Source: Dasypus novemcinctus (lineage: Eukaryota; Chordata; Mammalia; Cingulata; Dasypodidae). Taken from it: a DNA stretch of 64,000 nt. Location of the stretch: positions 10,974,001 to 11,038,000 of the forward strand of contig NC_080699.1 in NCBI RefSeq assembly GCF_030445035.2, in the 5' to 3' direction. Numbering within the stretch: position 1 is the first letter of the stretch; the number at the start of each line of letters is the position of its first letter. Positions 12,872 through 23,829 of the stretch are shown here, in pieces. The position numbers and the translations under genes are program-made. The notes beneath the pieces are model-generated. The model ran no database searches and was not told the origin of the DNA. It saw only the letters and a program-made list of their open reading frames with translations.

Positions 12872-13297
12872 TTTTATTTTTTTTTTAAGATTTATTTATT
12901 TCTCTCCCTTCCCCCCACCCCACCCCCACCCCAGTTGTCTGTTCTCTATGTCTATTTGCTGTGTCTTGTTTCTTTGTCTGCTTCTGTTATTGTCAGCAAC
13001 ATGGGAATCTGTGTCTCTTTTCTTGTTGCATCATCTTGTTGTGTCAGCTCTACGTATGGGTGGCGCCATTCCTGGGCAGGCTGCACTTACTTTCGTGCTG
13101 GGCAGCTCTCCTTACGGGGCTCACTCCTTGCACATGGGACTCCCCTACGCGGGGACACCCCTGCGTGGCAGGGCACTCCTTGCACGCATCAGCACTGCGC
13201 ATGGGCCAGCTCCACACGGGTCAAGGAGGGCCGGGGTTTGAATCGCGGACCTCCCATGTGGTAGACGGACGCCCTAACCACTGGGTCAAGTCTGCTG
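12872..13297 (-). mobile_element. Full-length DAS-type SINE, antisense
   Basis: On the minus strand it starts AGCAGACTTGACCCAGTGG, has a tRNA-like head (B-box near 13230-13240), a GC-rich body, the CTGACAATAACAGAAGC region and an AAATAAATCTT tail. It is flanked by a perfect 16-bp duplication TCTTATATCCATTTTA (12856-12871 and 13298-13313), so both ends are exact and it inserted into the older L1. Confidence 0.95.
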
Positions 13298-15134
13298 TCT
13301 TATATCCATTTTAAAGACTCCTTTGGCCCATGTATTATTAAAAGTGTATTTAATCCTACTATTAATCCTATTAATTATTATCAATCTTATCGTTGATTTC
13401 TACTTTAATTTCATTTACTTAGGGAACATATTTTGTATGTTTCAAATCTTTCAAATTTATTGATACTTGTTCTAGATACTGTTCTAGATTGTGTTTTATT
13501 TTGGTAAATGTTCCATATGCATTTAAAAAGAATGTTTATTCCTCTGCTATTGGTTGGAGTGTTCTATACATGTTAATTGGACCATGTTGTTTAATTGTAT
13601 TGCTCTTGTCTTCTTTATCTTCTTTGACTTTTTGTACACTTGTTCTATCAGTTACTGAGGGTATTGAAATATATTTCTTCAGCTGTGGATTTGTCTATTT
13701 TTCACTGCAGCTTTAACCATTTTTGCTTCATATATGTATATTTAAGTTCTGTTATTAAGTGCACGGGTGGTTAAAATTTTATGTCCTGATAAACTGACCC
13801 CTTGTCCACATAGCATTACCTTTTCAATCCTTGCTAATATTCCCTGCTATGAAATCTGCTTTGTCTGAATCAAATAAACCTTTCCAGCTTATTAGTGTTA
13901 ATATGTTAGTATGTTAGTAACTTTGTCCATTATTTTACCTTTTAACCTATTTGTTTTCTCATAATTAAAATTTCTTGTAGACAAGATAGCTATATCTTCT
14001 TTTTTATGCAATCTCACAATCTCTATTGATTGCTTAAACCATTTGTATTTAATGTGATTATTGATAACTGTAGGTTTTAATATCTTTTTTTTAACTTGTC
14101 CTACCAGTTCCTGGTTCCCTCTTTCTGTTTTTTCTGCATTCTTTTGGATTATTATTTTGATTTTGTTTTGTGTCCTTTGTTGGCTTATTAGCTCTAATTC
14201 CTTACTTTTATCTTTTAGGGGTTAAATTAGGGGCTTAGCGTATACAAATGTAACTTATCATGGTCTAACTTCAATTGTTATTATACCACTTTATCTATAG
14301 AGCACAGATCTTAAAATTATCAAATTCCATTTCACATCTCTCAGAATTTGTCCTGTTTTTGTCATACATTTTACTTTTACATATGTTATAAAGCCAACAC
14401 TATATCATAATTATATTTGTTTAAGCAGCCTATGTTCTTTGAGAGTATTAAATAAAAAGAAAAATGTGTATTTATCTATGAAATTACTATTGTCATTGCT
14501 GTCATTGCTTTTTGTAGATCTGCATTTCCATATAGTATCATTTTCTTTATGTCTGATGGACTTCCTTTAACATATCTTACAATGCAAGTCTGTTGATGAT
14601 AGAAAGTTTCAGTTTTCATATGCCTGAGAAAGTCTATTTCACCGTTGTTTTTGAAAAATATTTTTCTGATTTTCTTGACATAGAAATTTAAATTGATCTT
14701 TTTTTATCTTTGACTACTGTTTTATCATGTACTGTTTCTGATGATGAATCTTCTGTCATTCTTAACTTTATTTCCTGTATGTGTTTTTGTGCTCTGCTTT
14801 AAAATTTTTCCTTACTCAAAGTTTTAAAGCGAATATATTAAGATTGCTGTAATGTTTTTCACTTATTTTAATAGTTGAGGTTTGTTGATGTTCTCGAATT
14901 TGTGGGTTTTAAAGTTTTCTTTAGATTTGAAAAATTGAAAAATTTGAGCCATTAGTTCCTTAAATATCATTTTGTGTCTACTTTCACAACTCCACTTATA
15001 CATATCATAGGTGTCTTAAGTTTGTTCCACAGTTCAACAATGCCTTTTTAATTTGTTGTTGTGTTCCTCTTTGCCCTCCATGTTTCATCTCATATAGTTT
15101 CTTCAAACTTCTTTGCTATGTTTTTCTTATACAT

Positions 15135-15435
15135 ATCTAATCTGCCATTAATTCTTTTTTTTTTTTTTAGTAGAGACATTAAAGAACTTTTTAGATGACA
15201 GCAATAATCAAGGTTTACAGTGTACACTTCCCTGCCCCGCCCACCCCCCACTCCCCTCAACCTCCATCCCAAGATAGCTCCCTTGTCTGTTTACTGGTTG
15301 TTTTTGCTCTTTTTTTTTTTCTCATTGTCTGCTTCTTGTTTGTCTTCTTTTTTTTTTTTTTTATTGACTTTGTAATAATATTACATTAAAAATATATATG
15401 TGAGGTCCCATTCAGCCCCACCCCCCACCCCCCCT
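15135..15435 (-). mobile_element. Antisense L1 3'-end fragments
   Basis: Two T-rich blocks, each followed by C-rich runs (CCCCGCCCACCCCCC and CCACCCCCCACCCCCC), read in reverse as G-rich 3' UTR ends plus A-tails. They resemble the L1 3' ends at 18300-18400 and 53760-53900. Confidence 0.5.
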
Positions 15436-16419
15436 CTAATTAATTCTATCTAGTGTATTTTTCATCTCATAAATTCTACATTTCATATCTCAAAATCCAA
15501 TTTAGTCTTTTATAACTTCTGTGAGTCTCGTTAACTATTTGAACATACGGAATACTGCTACAATAACTATTTATTGTCCTTGTTTGCTAATCTTAGCATC
15601 TGTTGTGATTGACTGATAATTCTTCACAATACGGATTCTATTTTCCTATTTTTATTTTCCTACTTCTAGATGCTACCTGTTTCAAATTTCACCTTTTAAG
15701 TGCTGGATCTTTTTATAGTCATATATGTCCTTGGGCCTTGGTCTTGGATGAAGTAAGTAGTTTGGAACCTGTCTGATCCTTTTGGGTCTTGCTTTTAAAA
15801 TTTGTTAGGAAGGATCAGAGTAGTTTTTATTGCACAGATTTTTCTTCCTTACAACTGAGGTAAGACCTAAGTGCTCTCCCAGTGAATTATGAGATTTTAT
15901 AATTTGGTTCTATTTCTGAACCTGTAGGAACAACACTGATTCTTTCCTCTGATCCTTTCGGGTAGTTATTTCCCCTGGCTCCTGTAGTTCACCCCCATGC
16001 TGAACTGTGCTCTGGTAGATACTCAGGCAGACCCTCTGAAGATCTCTAGAGTTCTTTCTCTTTGCTGCTCTCTTCTCTTGGTGTTCTGTCCTATGAACTC
16101 TAGCCAGCTTTTCTGCTGGGACTCTCAGTTCTGGCTCCTCAAGTCTGGAATTCCACCGCCAGGTTCTATCTTCTTGCTGCCTCCTGTGCTGTCGCCTGGA
16201 CGTTTCCTGAAGACAGTGAGCTGAGGCAATTGCAGAGCTCACCCTTGTCTCTTTACCAGCTCCCAGGGGGCAGTGCCCTTCATTACTTGATGCCCAGTGT
16301 CTTGAAAATCATTGCTTCATTAATTTTTTTCTGGGGTTCGATGTTGTTGTTTGTTTATTTCAGACAGGAGTGTAAATCCAGTTCCTCTTATGCCATCCTG
16401 ACTGGCATCAAAAGTTTCT

Positions 16420-17340
16420 GATCTGTACAGTTTAATTACAACTTCTCACTTCAGGATTTATGTATGGGAAACCTTAACTGTGGAGATTCTTTCATTTAAT
16501 CCTCATAAAGATCAAATTTTCTTAGTTTTCTGAGATTCCAACCCTAATTTCTTATTCTTTAAGACTTTGACTCAGATTATTTTTCACTCATCCCTTATCT
16601 CTTCCATTGATCAATAAACATTTTTATGCCAGTCAAAAGCACTCACACAAATTTCACTCTTCTTCCAAGCTTTCATTTTCTGATGGCCACATATAACATA
16701 AGACTTCCAAACTTTTTTTAAGGAGGTACTGGGGATTGAACCCAGGACCTCACACATGCAAGGCAGGTGCTCAACCACTGAGCTAAACTTGCTCCCTCCT
16801 TATTAGAGCTCACAGGAGGCTGTTATTTTTCCCTAGAAATTTGAAATTACATATTTTAGCATGATGTGATTTTTATTATCTCTGTTTTCTATAAAATAAT
16901 AGCTATGGAAGCAGCATCTGTGTTTACTATATTTACTGTTTTATCTGCATTATGTATCCTCAGTTCTAGTGTATACAGGAACACAGTAAACATTATAAAG
17001 GAAATGAGTTTTGCACCCAAACATCTTTCCATAATTGAATACTTAAGTAAATCATGTTCCATAGCAAATGTTATTTTTCTCTACATTCTTCTGTATTCTC
17101 TCTTTATAATTCTTTATCTCCCCAAATTTTAATATTTGGCATACAGAACTTCAGCATGTGCTATGTGCTTTTGGTTATTAGAGCTTAATACCATCACTCT
17201 GGAAATAATTTTGAAAGTAAGGTTCACCACAGTGTGAATAATATCCTATCGTTTGTGTAAAATTTGCAGGTGGGTTATCCATATATATTTTTTTGTTTGT
17301 GTATATAAAGACATATGTGAAAGAGATAATATGAAGTTAC
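16420..17340 (-). other. Caspase intron 8 sequence
   Basis: Unassigned apart from the SINE head at 16716-16800. No further caspase exon was recognised here. Confidence 0.5.
16716..16800 (-). mobile_element. Short tRNA-derived SINE head, antisense
   Basis: The plus strand shows AAGGAGGTACTGGGGATTGA followed by CCCAGGACCTCACACATGC and CTCAACCACTGAGCTAAA, which is the reverse of the tRNA-Ala-like head with B-box and A-box. Confidence 0.85.
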
Positions 17341-17447
17341 CATTGAAAATATTTCTAGCAGGGAACAACACCAAGAATATTTTCGGAAATAATACATGAG
17401 CCGTGTGACGAAGATAGAACCCTTTGTACTGCTCCAGGAAACATTAT
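17341..17447 (-). pseudogene. CASP4: Caspase pseudogene exon 8 (small subunit)
   Basis: The minus strand encodes a p10 segment with NVSW, KGSIFVTRLMYYF and KYSWCC. This aligns residue by residue with the caspase-4/5 region after the inter-subunit linker. The acceptor is TTTATTCACAG and the donor GTAACT. The exon is 107 bp; I expect 110 bp in the human gene, and one codon is missing in the SW..STxGS region, an in-frame loss. It enters in phase 1 and leaves in phase 0, matching exons 7 and 9. The last codons read IFSM where relatives have an Arg-Lys pair. The frame is open, so this exon alone does not show the gene is dead. Confidence 0.93.
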
Positions 17448-18055
17448 CTGTGAATAAAGGAAAAGATAAATCTTAAGCTATACAACCTGCATCTTTCAAA
17501 ACATCATGGATTTTAAATATCTTTGGGCAGATTTAAACAAGTAGAAAAATAGAGTCAGATTCCTGTGTGTGTACAAAGATTAATAGGGTAGACACAGATT
17601 GAACAATAAAAGACATCATGTAAGGGGTACACAGGTGAGGAGCACAGGGTTCTAGTACCAAAGTTCTATAGTTCAGAATATAAAACTCTCACGTTTAAAT
17701 TAAACTGTATTTCTAGCAAAGGTTCTCTGTCTTAATCTTGAAAACTTGGCTGAGATAGAACAACTAAAAAGTAATGGAGGAGTTAATCACTCCAGATCCA
17801 TCTGACTCAGAAGATGCTTCTAGATTACATCATGGATACCCTTTTCAGATTATAGGGAGGCAGCAGTTAACCCTGAGGATGTAAATCCCAGATCAGTCAA
17901 GGACAAAACTGTTTTTTCTAAGGGGGCAATGCTCTGTTTTCACAATAGCCCTTTCCTGACAGTGTCATAAAGCTCTAAATAATGTAACCTCTGCAATTTC
18001 TTTGTTGGTTTAACCAAGAGAGAGTAAAATTCAGAGTCAAATTGACTTGAATTCA
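17448..18055 (-). other. Caspase intron 7 sequence
   Basis: No repeat or exon that I can name is seen in this stretch. Confidence 0.5.
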
Positions 18056-18059
18056 TACC

Positions 18060-18150
18060 TGTTAAAATACTCCTTGTGTTTACTCAGGAAATTTATATGA
18101 TTTTTGTGAGCTTCAGTTTCCTTATCTATGGGAATGAGATAATAGTGTTT
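18060..18150 (+). mobile_element. MIR fragment
   Basis: The sequence GAGCTTCAGTTTCCTTATCTATGGGAATGAGATAATAG matches the well-known MIR core wording (CTCAGTTTCCTCATCTGTAAAATGGG type). Confidence 0.7.
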
Positions 18151-18164
18151 ACCTGCTAGAGGGT

Positions 18165-18622
18165 GCTGCACTGGGTGGACTGTGGATGAGTGTGGGCTGT
18201 GGTGTGGACCATTGACCATGAGGTGCAGCGGTGCTCAGAGATGTATTCACCAAATGCAAAGAATGTCTCATGATGATGGAGGAGGTTGTTGTTATGGGGG
18301 GAGGGGTGGGGTGAGGGGCGTAGGGGGTATATGGGGACCTCATTTTTTTATTATTTATTTATTTATTATTAAAAAAATAAATAAAGACAAAAAAAAAAGG
18401 ATGGATATAAGACATGTTAAATTACACCAAAAATATATAGGGGCTGATAGGCTAAAATGTAAATTATAATGTAAAACATAAGATAACTAAAAATTTAGAA
18501 AATTATATAGTCTAAAATATAAACCACAATGTAAACCCAAATGTTACCTTGTTTGAAAGCTATTGTCTCAATATCTGTACATCAGTTTCAGTAAATATAG
18601 TATGAATATGTAAAAAAAAAAT
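18165..18622 (+). mobile_element. Two different L1 3' ends joined head to tail
   Basis: The first part (18165-18402) resembles 53540-53911: GTGCAGCGGTGCTC, GTATTCACCAAATGC, a G-rich block and an A-rich tail. The second part (18403-18622) resembles 51697-51912: GGATGGATATAAGACATG, repeated TAAAATGTAAA wording, and a stop at an internal A-run. Each part is 5' truncated. Confidence 0.75.
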
Positions 18623-19329
18623 GAATTTATATGAAGAATTGAGATATTGTTGTCTTGCTTCCCATTTCTAACCTCAAGGGAAAGTTTTGTTTGGTGTTTT
18701 AGAAATTCTGTCTGCCTTTGCCCAGGTCATGTACACTATGCCTTCGTGAATTCTTGTCTCTCTGCCATGCTATCTCTTTTCCTAAATTATAGTACCTTAA
18801 GTATGATGACTTTCTTTCTGAATCAATCCTTTAAGACTCTTTGTTACTCCTTGGTTGTAATCCCACTTTGCCTGGTGCTACTAAATGTTTGATAATTTAA
18901 AAAACAGCAACAACAACAAAAAAACAGTATTTCATACTCAAGATTTCTCATTTTCCAAATTAGAAAATACATTTTTTTGAAAAGGAGGTCATGTCTTCCT
19001 TTTCTTTAAAAAAATCCTCATCAGTAAAAACGATGCTCTTCTGCATAGCAGATTCACTAAATGCTCCTGTTGGCCTACAGACTGGTCACTTGATAAGAGG
19101 GAATGGGAGACTAGCCTCTGGGTAAATGATGACATAGAAAGAGGCAGGGCCACCCCAAAGTAGCTGTAAAAGAAGGCTGCCAAAGCCCAGATGGGTTTTC
19201 CACCCATTTAAAAAGCCCAACAACCCCAAGACTTTTTTAGTCTGTTTTCTGTCTTAAAACCCTGGGACCAATTATGCAGGGAGGGAGCCTCATCCCTACA
19301 ATTCTGACTGATGAGTGAAAGACACGTAC
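18623..19329 (-). other. Caspase intron 7 sequence near exon 7
   Basis: No further exon or named repeat was recognised. Open frames running through 18989-19207 on the minus strand are intronic. Confidence 0.5.
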
Positions 19330-19473
19330 AAGAAGTGGAAGAGCAGAAGGCAACGAAGTCCTTCTCCAGGTGGGCCTTGTGGATACCGTCATCCATCAGG
19401 TTCTCTGGTGACCATGAAGAGCTGTGCGCTGAGGCTGCTGGGGAGCCAGTGACCCACACTGCTCCAGAGTTTT
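19330..19473 (-). pseudogene. CASP4: Caspase pseudogene exon 7 (inter-subunit linker and start of small subunit)
   Basis: The 144-bp minus-strand exon encodes NSGAVWV, then SPENLMDDGIHKAH and EKDFVAFCSST. In active relatives this region holds the linker cleaved during maturation and the start of p10 with the AFCSS motif. The acceptor is GATGCCTCTACAG and the donor GTACGT. Entry and exit phases fit exon 6 (phase 1) and exon 8. Similarity to mouse caspase-11 (RGGNSGEMW type) and human caspase-4 (SENLEEDAV type) supports the caspase-4 group. The frame is open with no stop. Confidence 0.94.
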
Positions 19474-19913
19474 CTGTAGAGGCATCATCCAGTTATTCAC
19501 TGATGTGCCCATTTTAGCAATCTGTGCCAACTATTCCCCAAATAAGAACACACTTTTATGAAGAAGTTCCAGTTAATTTCACACACGCATACACACAAAA
19601 TAGGCATAACCCAGCTGTATCACCACTCACATTAATGAGATGCCAAGGAATTTCTGGAACTGGTGCTCACTGATGAGGGCAGTACTGGTGCTAAAAACTA
19701 CCATTGATTACTTCTATGTAAAGTGAGCAGTATTTGGTTTAGGGATAATAAAATAACAGCAATACCAATAAGAAGATTGTGGCTGACATTAAAATATATA
19801 GTTTGTATTTATACACGCATAAATATGTCTTTATATATGCATGTACATATGCACGTATTACATATTAAATATCACATCCGTATGTGTGTATTTGTATAAG
19901 GTGTGTTGTATAT
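19474..19913 (-). other. Caspase intron 6 sequence
   Basis: Unassigned, with a short region rich in ATATAT/GTATGTG near 19790-19920. Confidence 0.45.
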
Positions 19914-19923
19914 ATTTAATTTC

Positions 19924-20336
19924 TGGGAAGCGGACTTGGCTCAATGGATAGGGCATCCGCCTACCACATGGGAGGTCTGTGGTTCAAACCCAGGACCTCC
20001 TTGACCCATGTGGAGCTGGCCCACATGCAGTGCTGATGCACGCAAAGAGTGCTGTGCCACGCAGGGGTGTCCCCACACATAAGGAGTGCGCCCTGTAAGG
20101 AGAGCTGCCCAGTGTGAAAGAAAGTCCAGCCTGCCAAGGAGTGGTGCGCACACATGGAGAGCTGACACAACAGGATGACACAACAAAAAGAGACATATAT
20201 TCCCGTGTCGCTGACAAGAATAGAGGTGGACACAAAAGAACACATAGCAAATCGTCACAGAGAGCAGACAACTGGGTGGGGAAAGAGAGAAAAATACATA
20301 CAAAAAATTAAATAAATCTTAAAAAAAAAAAAAAAG
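19924..20336 (+). mobile_element. Full-length DAS-type SINE
   Basis: It starts TGGGAAGCGGACTTGGC, has A-box TGGCTCAATGG and B-box GGTTCAAACCC, a GC-rich body and an A15-type tail. The direct repeat ATTTAATTTC (19914-19923 and 20337-20346) gives exact ends. It lies in caspase intron 6, opposite to the gene. Confidence 0.95.
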
Positions 20337-20504
20337 ATTTAATTTCCAAGTCCAGATGGTGGTACAAAACCAAAGAAGGAAATACCTGCTTTCTTCTACA
20401 ATAGACAAGAGATCCTAAACCAAATGTCATATCATTTCTTCACCCATTCCTGATTCTTCCTTCTCTAAGCCATTCCCCAATTGGTATAATTCCATTTAAG
20501 TTTG

Positions 20505-20800
20505 AAGTCAGAAATTTTTTACTGTATGTAAATAAAGGTATAATTTATATACAGTAAAATTCACAATTTTTTGTGTACAGTTTAACAAATTTTGATAAAT
20601 ATATATAGCCATGTAACCTCCTCTATAATCAATATATCTACTCCTCAGCTCTAGCCCCTGAACCATAGATGTGATTTTGTTCTAATACTTTGGCCTTTTT
20701 CCAAATGCCATAAGAATGGAATCATATAGTGTGTAACCTTTTGGGTTTGACTTCTTTCACTTACTTGGCATGGTATTGAGTTTTGATCCCTCACTGTCAT
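20505..20800 (-). mobile_element. Old L1 3' fragment, antisense
   Basis: Wording such as GTAAAATTCACAATTTTTTG, CCTGAACCATAGATGTGA and CATAAGAATGGAATCATATAG is the reverse of an old L1 3' UTR. Confidence 0.65.
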
Positions 20801-21110
20801 GTGAAACACTTTTCAGGTCAGAGCTCATAAAATTTTGATCAACAAATGTTGAAATTACAGCTATTTCTTACTACAATTTTAATAACTCTCCTTAAAGATA
20901 ATTTAGAGTTAACATTAACATCCTCACCACTTGCTTTGTTTCACTGAGAGTGGATGGCATAAACAATCAAGTTGCATATCAATTTCACTATTGCCACCCC
21001 AAGTGCCCTTTCCAAAGAAATCTATTTGGTATGTTTGCACTAAAGTGAAGCTCTAGGCCTGCACAGCTCACACCTCCCTCCCTGACCTCTGGACCTCCGT
21101 CAGAACTCAC

Positions 21111-21231
21111 CACCTCTGCATGCGTGGAGGATGATGACCTTGGATTTGTCTTTTAGATAGGGACACTGTTGGTTGTTGAATACCTGGAAGATGGTGTCGT
21201 AAGGCAAGACATCTGGATTTTCTTCTCTATC
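21111..21231 (-). pseudogene. CASP4: Caspase pseudogene exon 6 remnant (active-site cysteine half)
   Basis: About 121 bp survive of an exon I expect to be 235 bp. The minus strand reads [26 protein letters not shown] and then HACRGG. The active-site cysteine codon is 21120-21118. The residue before ACRG is His (codon CAC, 21126-21124) where the family has Gln in QACRG. The donor GTGAGT is intact and the exon leaves in phase 1, matching exon 7. Upstream, similarity stops abruptly near 21231 and unrelated sequence with a stop follows. The 5' half, which should hold the MSHG catalytic histidine, was not found between here and exon 5. Confidence 0.92.
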
Positions 21232-21563
21232 CTTTATTCATTCATCTTGTGCTGGCTACATTTTATTTGTCATCCCTGGATATATTCCAAGCTCTTCTCG
21301 CCCCTGTTTTATGGTTCTAGGGACCACATTGCTTGGACTCTTGGCACCCAGCTTCCAGGTATATTTGACTAATTGGAGGCACTTGTAGTAGACTGGAGAA
21401 GGTCAGAGAATAAGAAGAGAAAGGAGTTAAAATACCCTGCTCCTCCATACACTCCCATACCCAGTGTTGCCACAGTTTTGGCTGTGTCTCTCCATTATCA
21501 CACTGCCTTCTGGATGAATCTCTTCTCCAGCCTTCACCATGTTCTGATACAAAGGAAGGATAA
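21232..21563 (-). repeat. Unidentified old repeat-like sequence replacing the 5' half of exon 6
   Basis: On the minus strand it ends AGCACAAGATGAATGAATAAAG, the style of an old LINE 3' end, directly at the point where caspase similarity begins. I cannot name the family. It contains no caspase coding similarity. Confidence 0.4.

Positions 21564-21624
<61 letters not shown>
21564..21624. repeat. (GATA)n microsatellite
   Basis: About 15 GATA units, followed by degraded GACA/GAGA copies to about 21655. Likely polymorphic in length. Lies in caspase intron 5. Confidence 0.95.
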
Positions 21625-21799
21625 CAGAAAGATAGAGATAGAGAGATAGACAGACTTGAACACATATGAATGTATGTGTGTATATATATGAATGTGTATA
21701 TATGTGTGTATGCAAATATTTGTGTGTGCATATATTTCTTTCTGGGTATGTATAATTATGATAAATATAAACAGTCATGTAACTGCTAATCAACCACAT

Positions 21800-21985
21800 C
21801 TGAGCACTTTCTGTATTTCAGACCCTGTAAAATGCCAGGCATTTTACATACAGTCTTTCTCTTGCTCAAATATATACACATAGCTCAAAGAGGTGTGGGT
21901 GAGGAAGGATGACAGCTTTAACATTTTCATTTTGAAGATGAGGAAAAGTGAAATGAACGGCTCCAAGTTACAAAGCTGGTACCCT
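21800..21985 (-). mobile_element. Degraded MIR, antisense
   Basis: Plus-strand text shows AAAATGCCAGGCATTTTACAT, then CATTTTGAAGATGAGGAAA and CAAGTTACAAAGCTGGTA, the reverse of a MIR. Confidence 0.6.
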
Positions 21986-22042
21986 GAGAGAAGTCGGTGG
22001 ACAAGTAGGTCTGTCTGCACCACATGAGGCAGGGCCTCTTAC

Positions 22043-22216
22043 CCTGGCTCTGAGTTTCTGTTGCACATCCATGCCGTACCCCAGACGCTCCAGCAGACTC
22101 TGCATCCCTATGATGTCGTGGTCAGCCCCACTGCGCCTTGGGAGGTGGTCACACTCTGTGTTACAGATGAGGGGGGCCTGGTGAGTGCAGCCCACCTTCT
22201 CCTGAATTGGATAACT
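22043..22216 (-). pseudogene. CASP4: Caspase pseudogene exon 5 (large subunit)
   Basis: The exon is 174 bp, exactly 58 codons, the length I count for the matching stretch of human caspase-4. It reads SYPIQEK at the start, then LICNTECDHLPRRSGADHDI, GMQSLLERLGY and ends RAR. This is the first strand and helix of the p20 fold with the Arg that lines the S1 pocket (RRSGA). The donor is a perfect AGG|GTAAGA. The acceptor ends TTTGTTATGAAG, which is weak. Upstream exon 4 ends in phase 0 and this exon starts in phase 0. The frame is open. Confidence 0.95.
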
Positions 22217-22719
22217 CTTCATAACAAAGGCAAGTTAGATGCATCGTGTTTTTCCTCACACAATCACAGCATAGTCAGATTCAACTCAAGGATGGTGAAT
22301 AAGAATAGATATGGGATATTTATTAACGATCTCATGGGGTAGACTAGAAGACTCTCTCTCCTCTGTTCCACTTTAGTCAAACATTATCTAACATTCAGGA
22401 TCAATTTTAAACTTCTGAACGCTAAAGACATTGCCCACCTACATCAGCCTACCTTGATCACAACCAAAACATAACGCCTCTATAGCATTATTTTATAGCA
22501 TCAATTTATCATTTTTATAAAATGCCTTGTAGCATTATTGCATGTCAAATTTCCCTCCTAGAATGAAAATAGCTACCTACAACTATATTTTAACCCTCAC
22601 TGAGATTCGAGACATTACTTGAGAAAAGTGACTTTCACTCTCAGGGCCTTTGTATATTTTATGTCCAGGAATTGTTCCTGCTTTGCTGTCTCCCCCATTC
22701 CACTCATTGGTCATATCAC
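22217..22719 (+). mobile_element. L2-like fragments in caspase intron 4
   Basis: Stretches at about 22370-22480 and 22560-22710 carry L2 3'-region wording (for example TCAGGGCCTTTGTATAT and CCAGGAATTGTTCCTGC). Divergence is high and the borders are approximate. Confidence 0.5.
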
Positions 22720-22834
22720 CTTTTCAGCCATGTGTTTATGTTGTTCCAGGAATTCTTTACGTGGACAAAGCTTAAATGTATCTACGGCTTCTGCTGATGC
22801 TGGCTCTGCTGCTCTAGCAAGAGATCTTGGAGAG
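22720..22834 (-). pseudogene. CASP4: Caspase pseudogene exon 4 (CARD to protease linker)
   Basis: The 115-bp exon encodes a variable Ala/Ser-rich linker, then VDTFKLCPRKEFLEQHKHMA and EK. KLCPxxEFL is the conserved N-terminal motif of the inflammatory caspase large subunit. The acceptor is CATATTCTTGCAG and the donor AAG|GTGATA. It leaves in phase 0, matching exon 5. The frame is open. An overlapping plus-strand open frame at 22619-22957 is only its shadow. Confidence 0.93.
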
Positions 22835-23825
22835 CTGCAAGAATATGACATAAGAAGAGCTGTGACATCTGCTGTGCTGGATTTCTCATTGGGCACCATC
22901 CCATTTATCAACATAGAAACCATCACAGAAAAGGACATTAGTTCTCATGGAAGATAGAAAAACTTAGACAGAAGGCATCTTAATTACCGTCTAATATCTT
23001 GTTACATGTAGACAGGCAAGATAAGAGAGCTCTTTAGCAGGGAAAGCTATCCAACTTTTATATCTATCGCATATGCAACAATGCACTCATACAACTGTGG
23101 CAAGAGTTCTAATGAGACTCTACTGACCTCCCTCAATTCTGGGAAATTCTTTAAGACTCTCCCTTAAATCTAGCTCTTCATTCATTAGGATTCCCTGTTT
23201 AGTCCTTGACAACAACTAGCACAAGAAGTGACTTTGTTTTGAAGAAGTATTTCCCTCTTTTCTTAGCCAACATACATGAACATTTGACTCCTGTTTCTTC
23301 AATATGTTTATATTTAAAAATGTGGGTGTCTCAACTCATCGTGGGAAGAGAGGCCTTTCTTGTTGTTGTTGTTGTTGTTGCTGTTGCTTTCCCTTCCTTA
23401 TACAGTTGTGGAATAGTTGTGGTGACTCACTGGGTGACAGAACTGGGGCCTGCCATCCTGGTCGGGGAAGCTGTTCTTGTTGAGAACCCATAGCTCAGAG
23501 GCCAGTCTCCAGGAGCAAGTGAATTTGGGATGGTCAGGAGGGTGGGTTCAGGCTGCAGAATCGGTGACAATCATTTCTAAGAGTCTTTAATCCTCTTCTA
23601 AGGAAATGATAGGCCCTAAAAGAGCTCCCCAAGAAGGACAAACGCTGAGCAGAAGAACCAGTTAAGCTGTAGTTACAATAAACCTAGAGTGGAGTAGAGA
23701 AGTTATCATTCAGAATTAACAGTGTGCTTGATGCAGAGTCACAAAAACAGGATTGCCATAGACCTCTAGTTTAGCAGTTTAATATCAGTGGATAGAAAAG
23801 CTTGCTCATTCAAAAATCTCCACAG
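22835..23825 (-). other. Caspase intron sequence upstream of exon 4
   Basis: A (TTG)n run lies at 23359-23383. A family-typical short exon 3 would be expected between here and the CARD exon, but I could not recognise one. Confidence 0.45.
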
Positions 23826-23829
23826 CTTA

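Larger units (their letters stand above)
12520..16415 (-). mobile_element. Old L1 5' part in the last caspase intron
   Basis: The plus strand is the reverse of L1: an ORF2 segment near 12520-14400 (for example CTATTTTGTTAATCTTCTAAAAG), then ORF1/5' UTR-like sequence to a 5' end near 16415 (TTATGCCATCCTGACTGGCATC). It is in the same sense as the caspase gene, inside the intron between exons 8 and 9. A full-length SINE is nested at 12872-13297 and L1 3'-end pieces at 15135-15435. It is heavily decayed, and the border with the unassigned AT-rich parts is approximate. Confidence 0.65.

Noticed and set aside
21317-21799. Open frame of 160 codons with repeated YLSI residues
   Set aside because: It is produced by the GATA microsatellite and has no family similarity.
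22619-22957. Plus-strand open frame of 112 codons that looks gene-like
   Set aside because: It is the antisense shadow of caspase exon 4 (22720-22834); no plus-strand homology was recognised.
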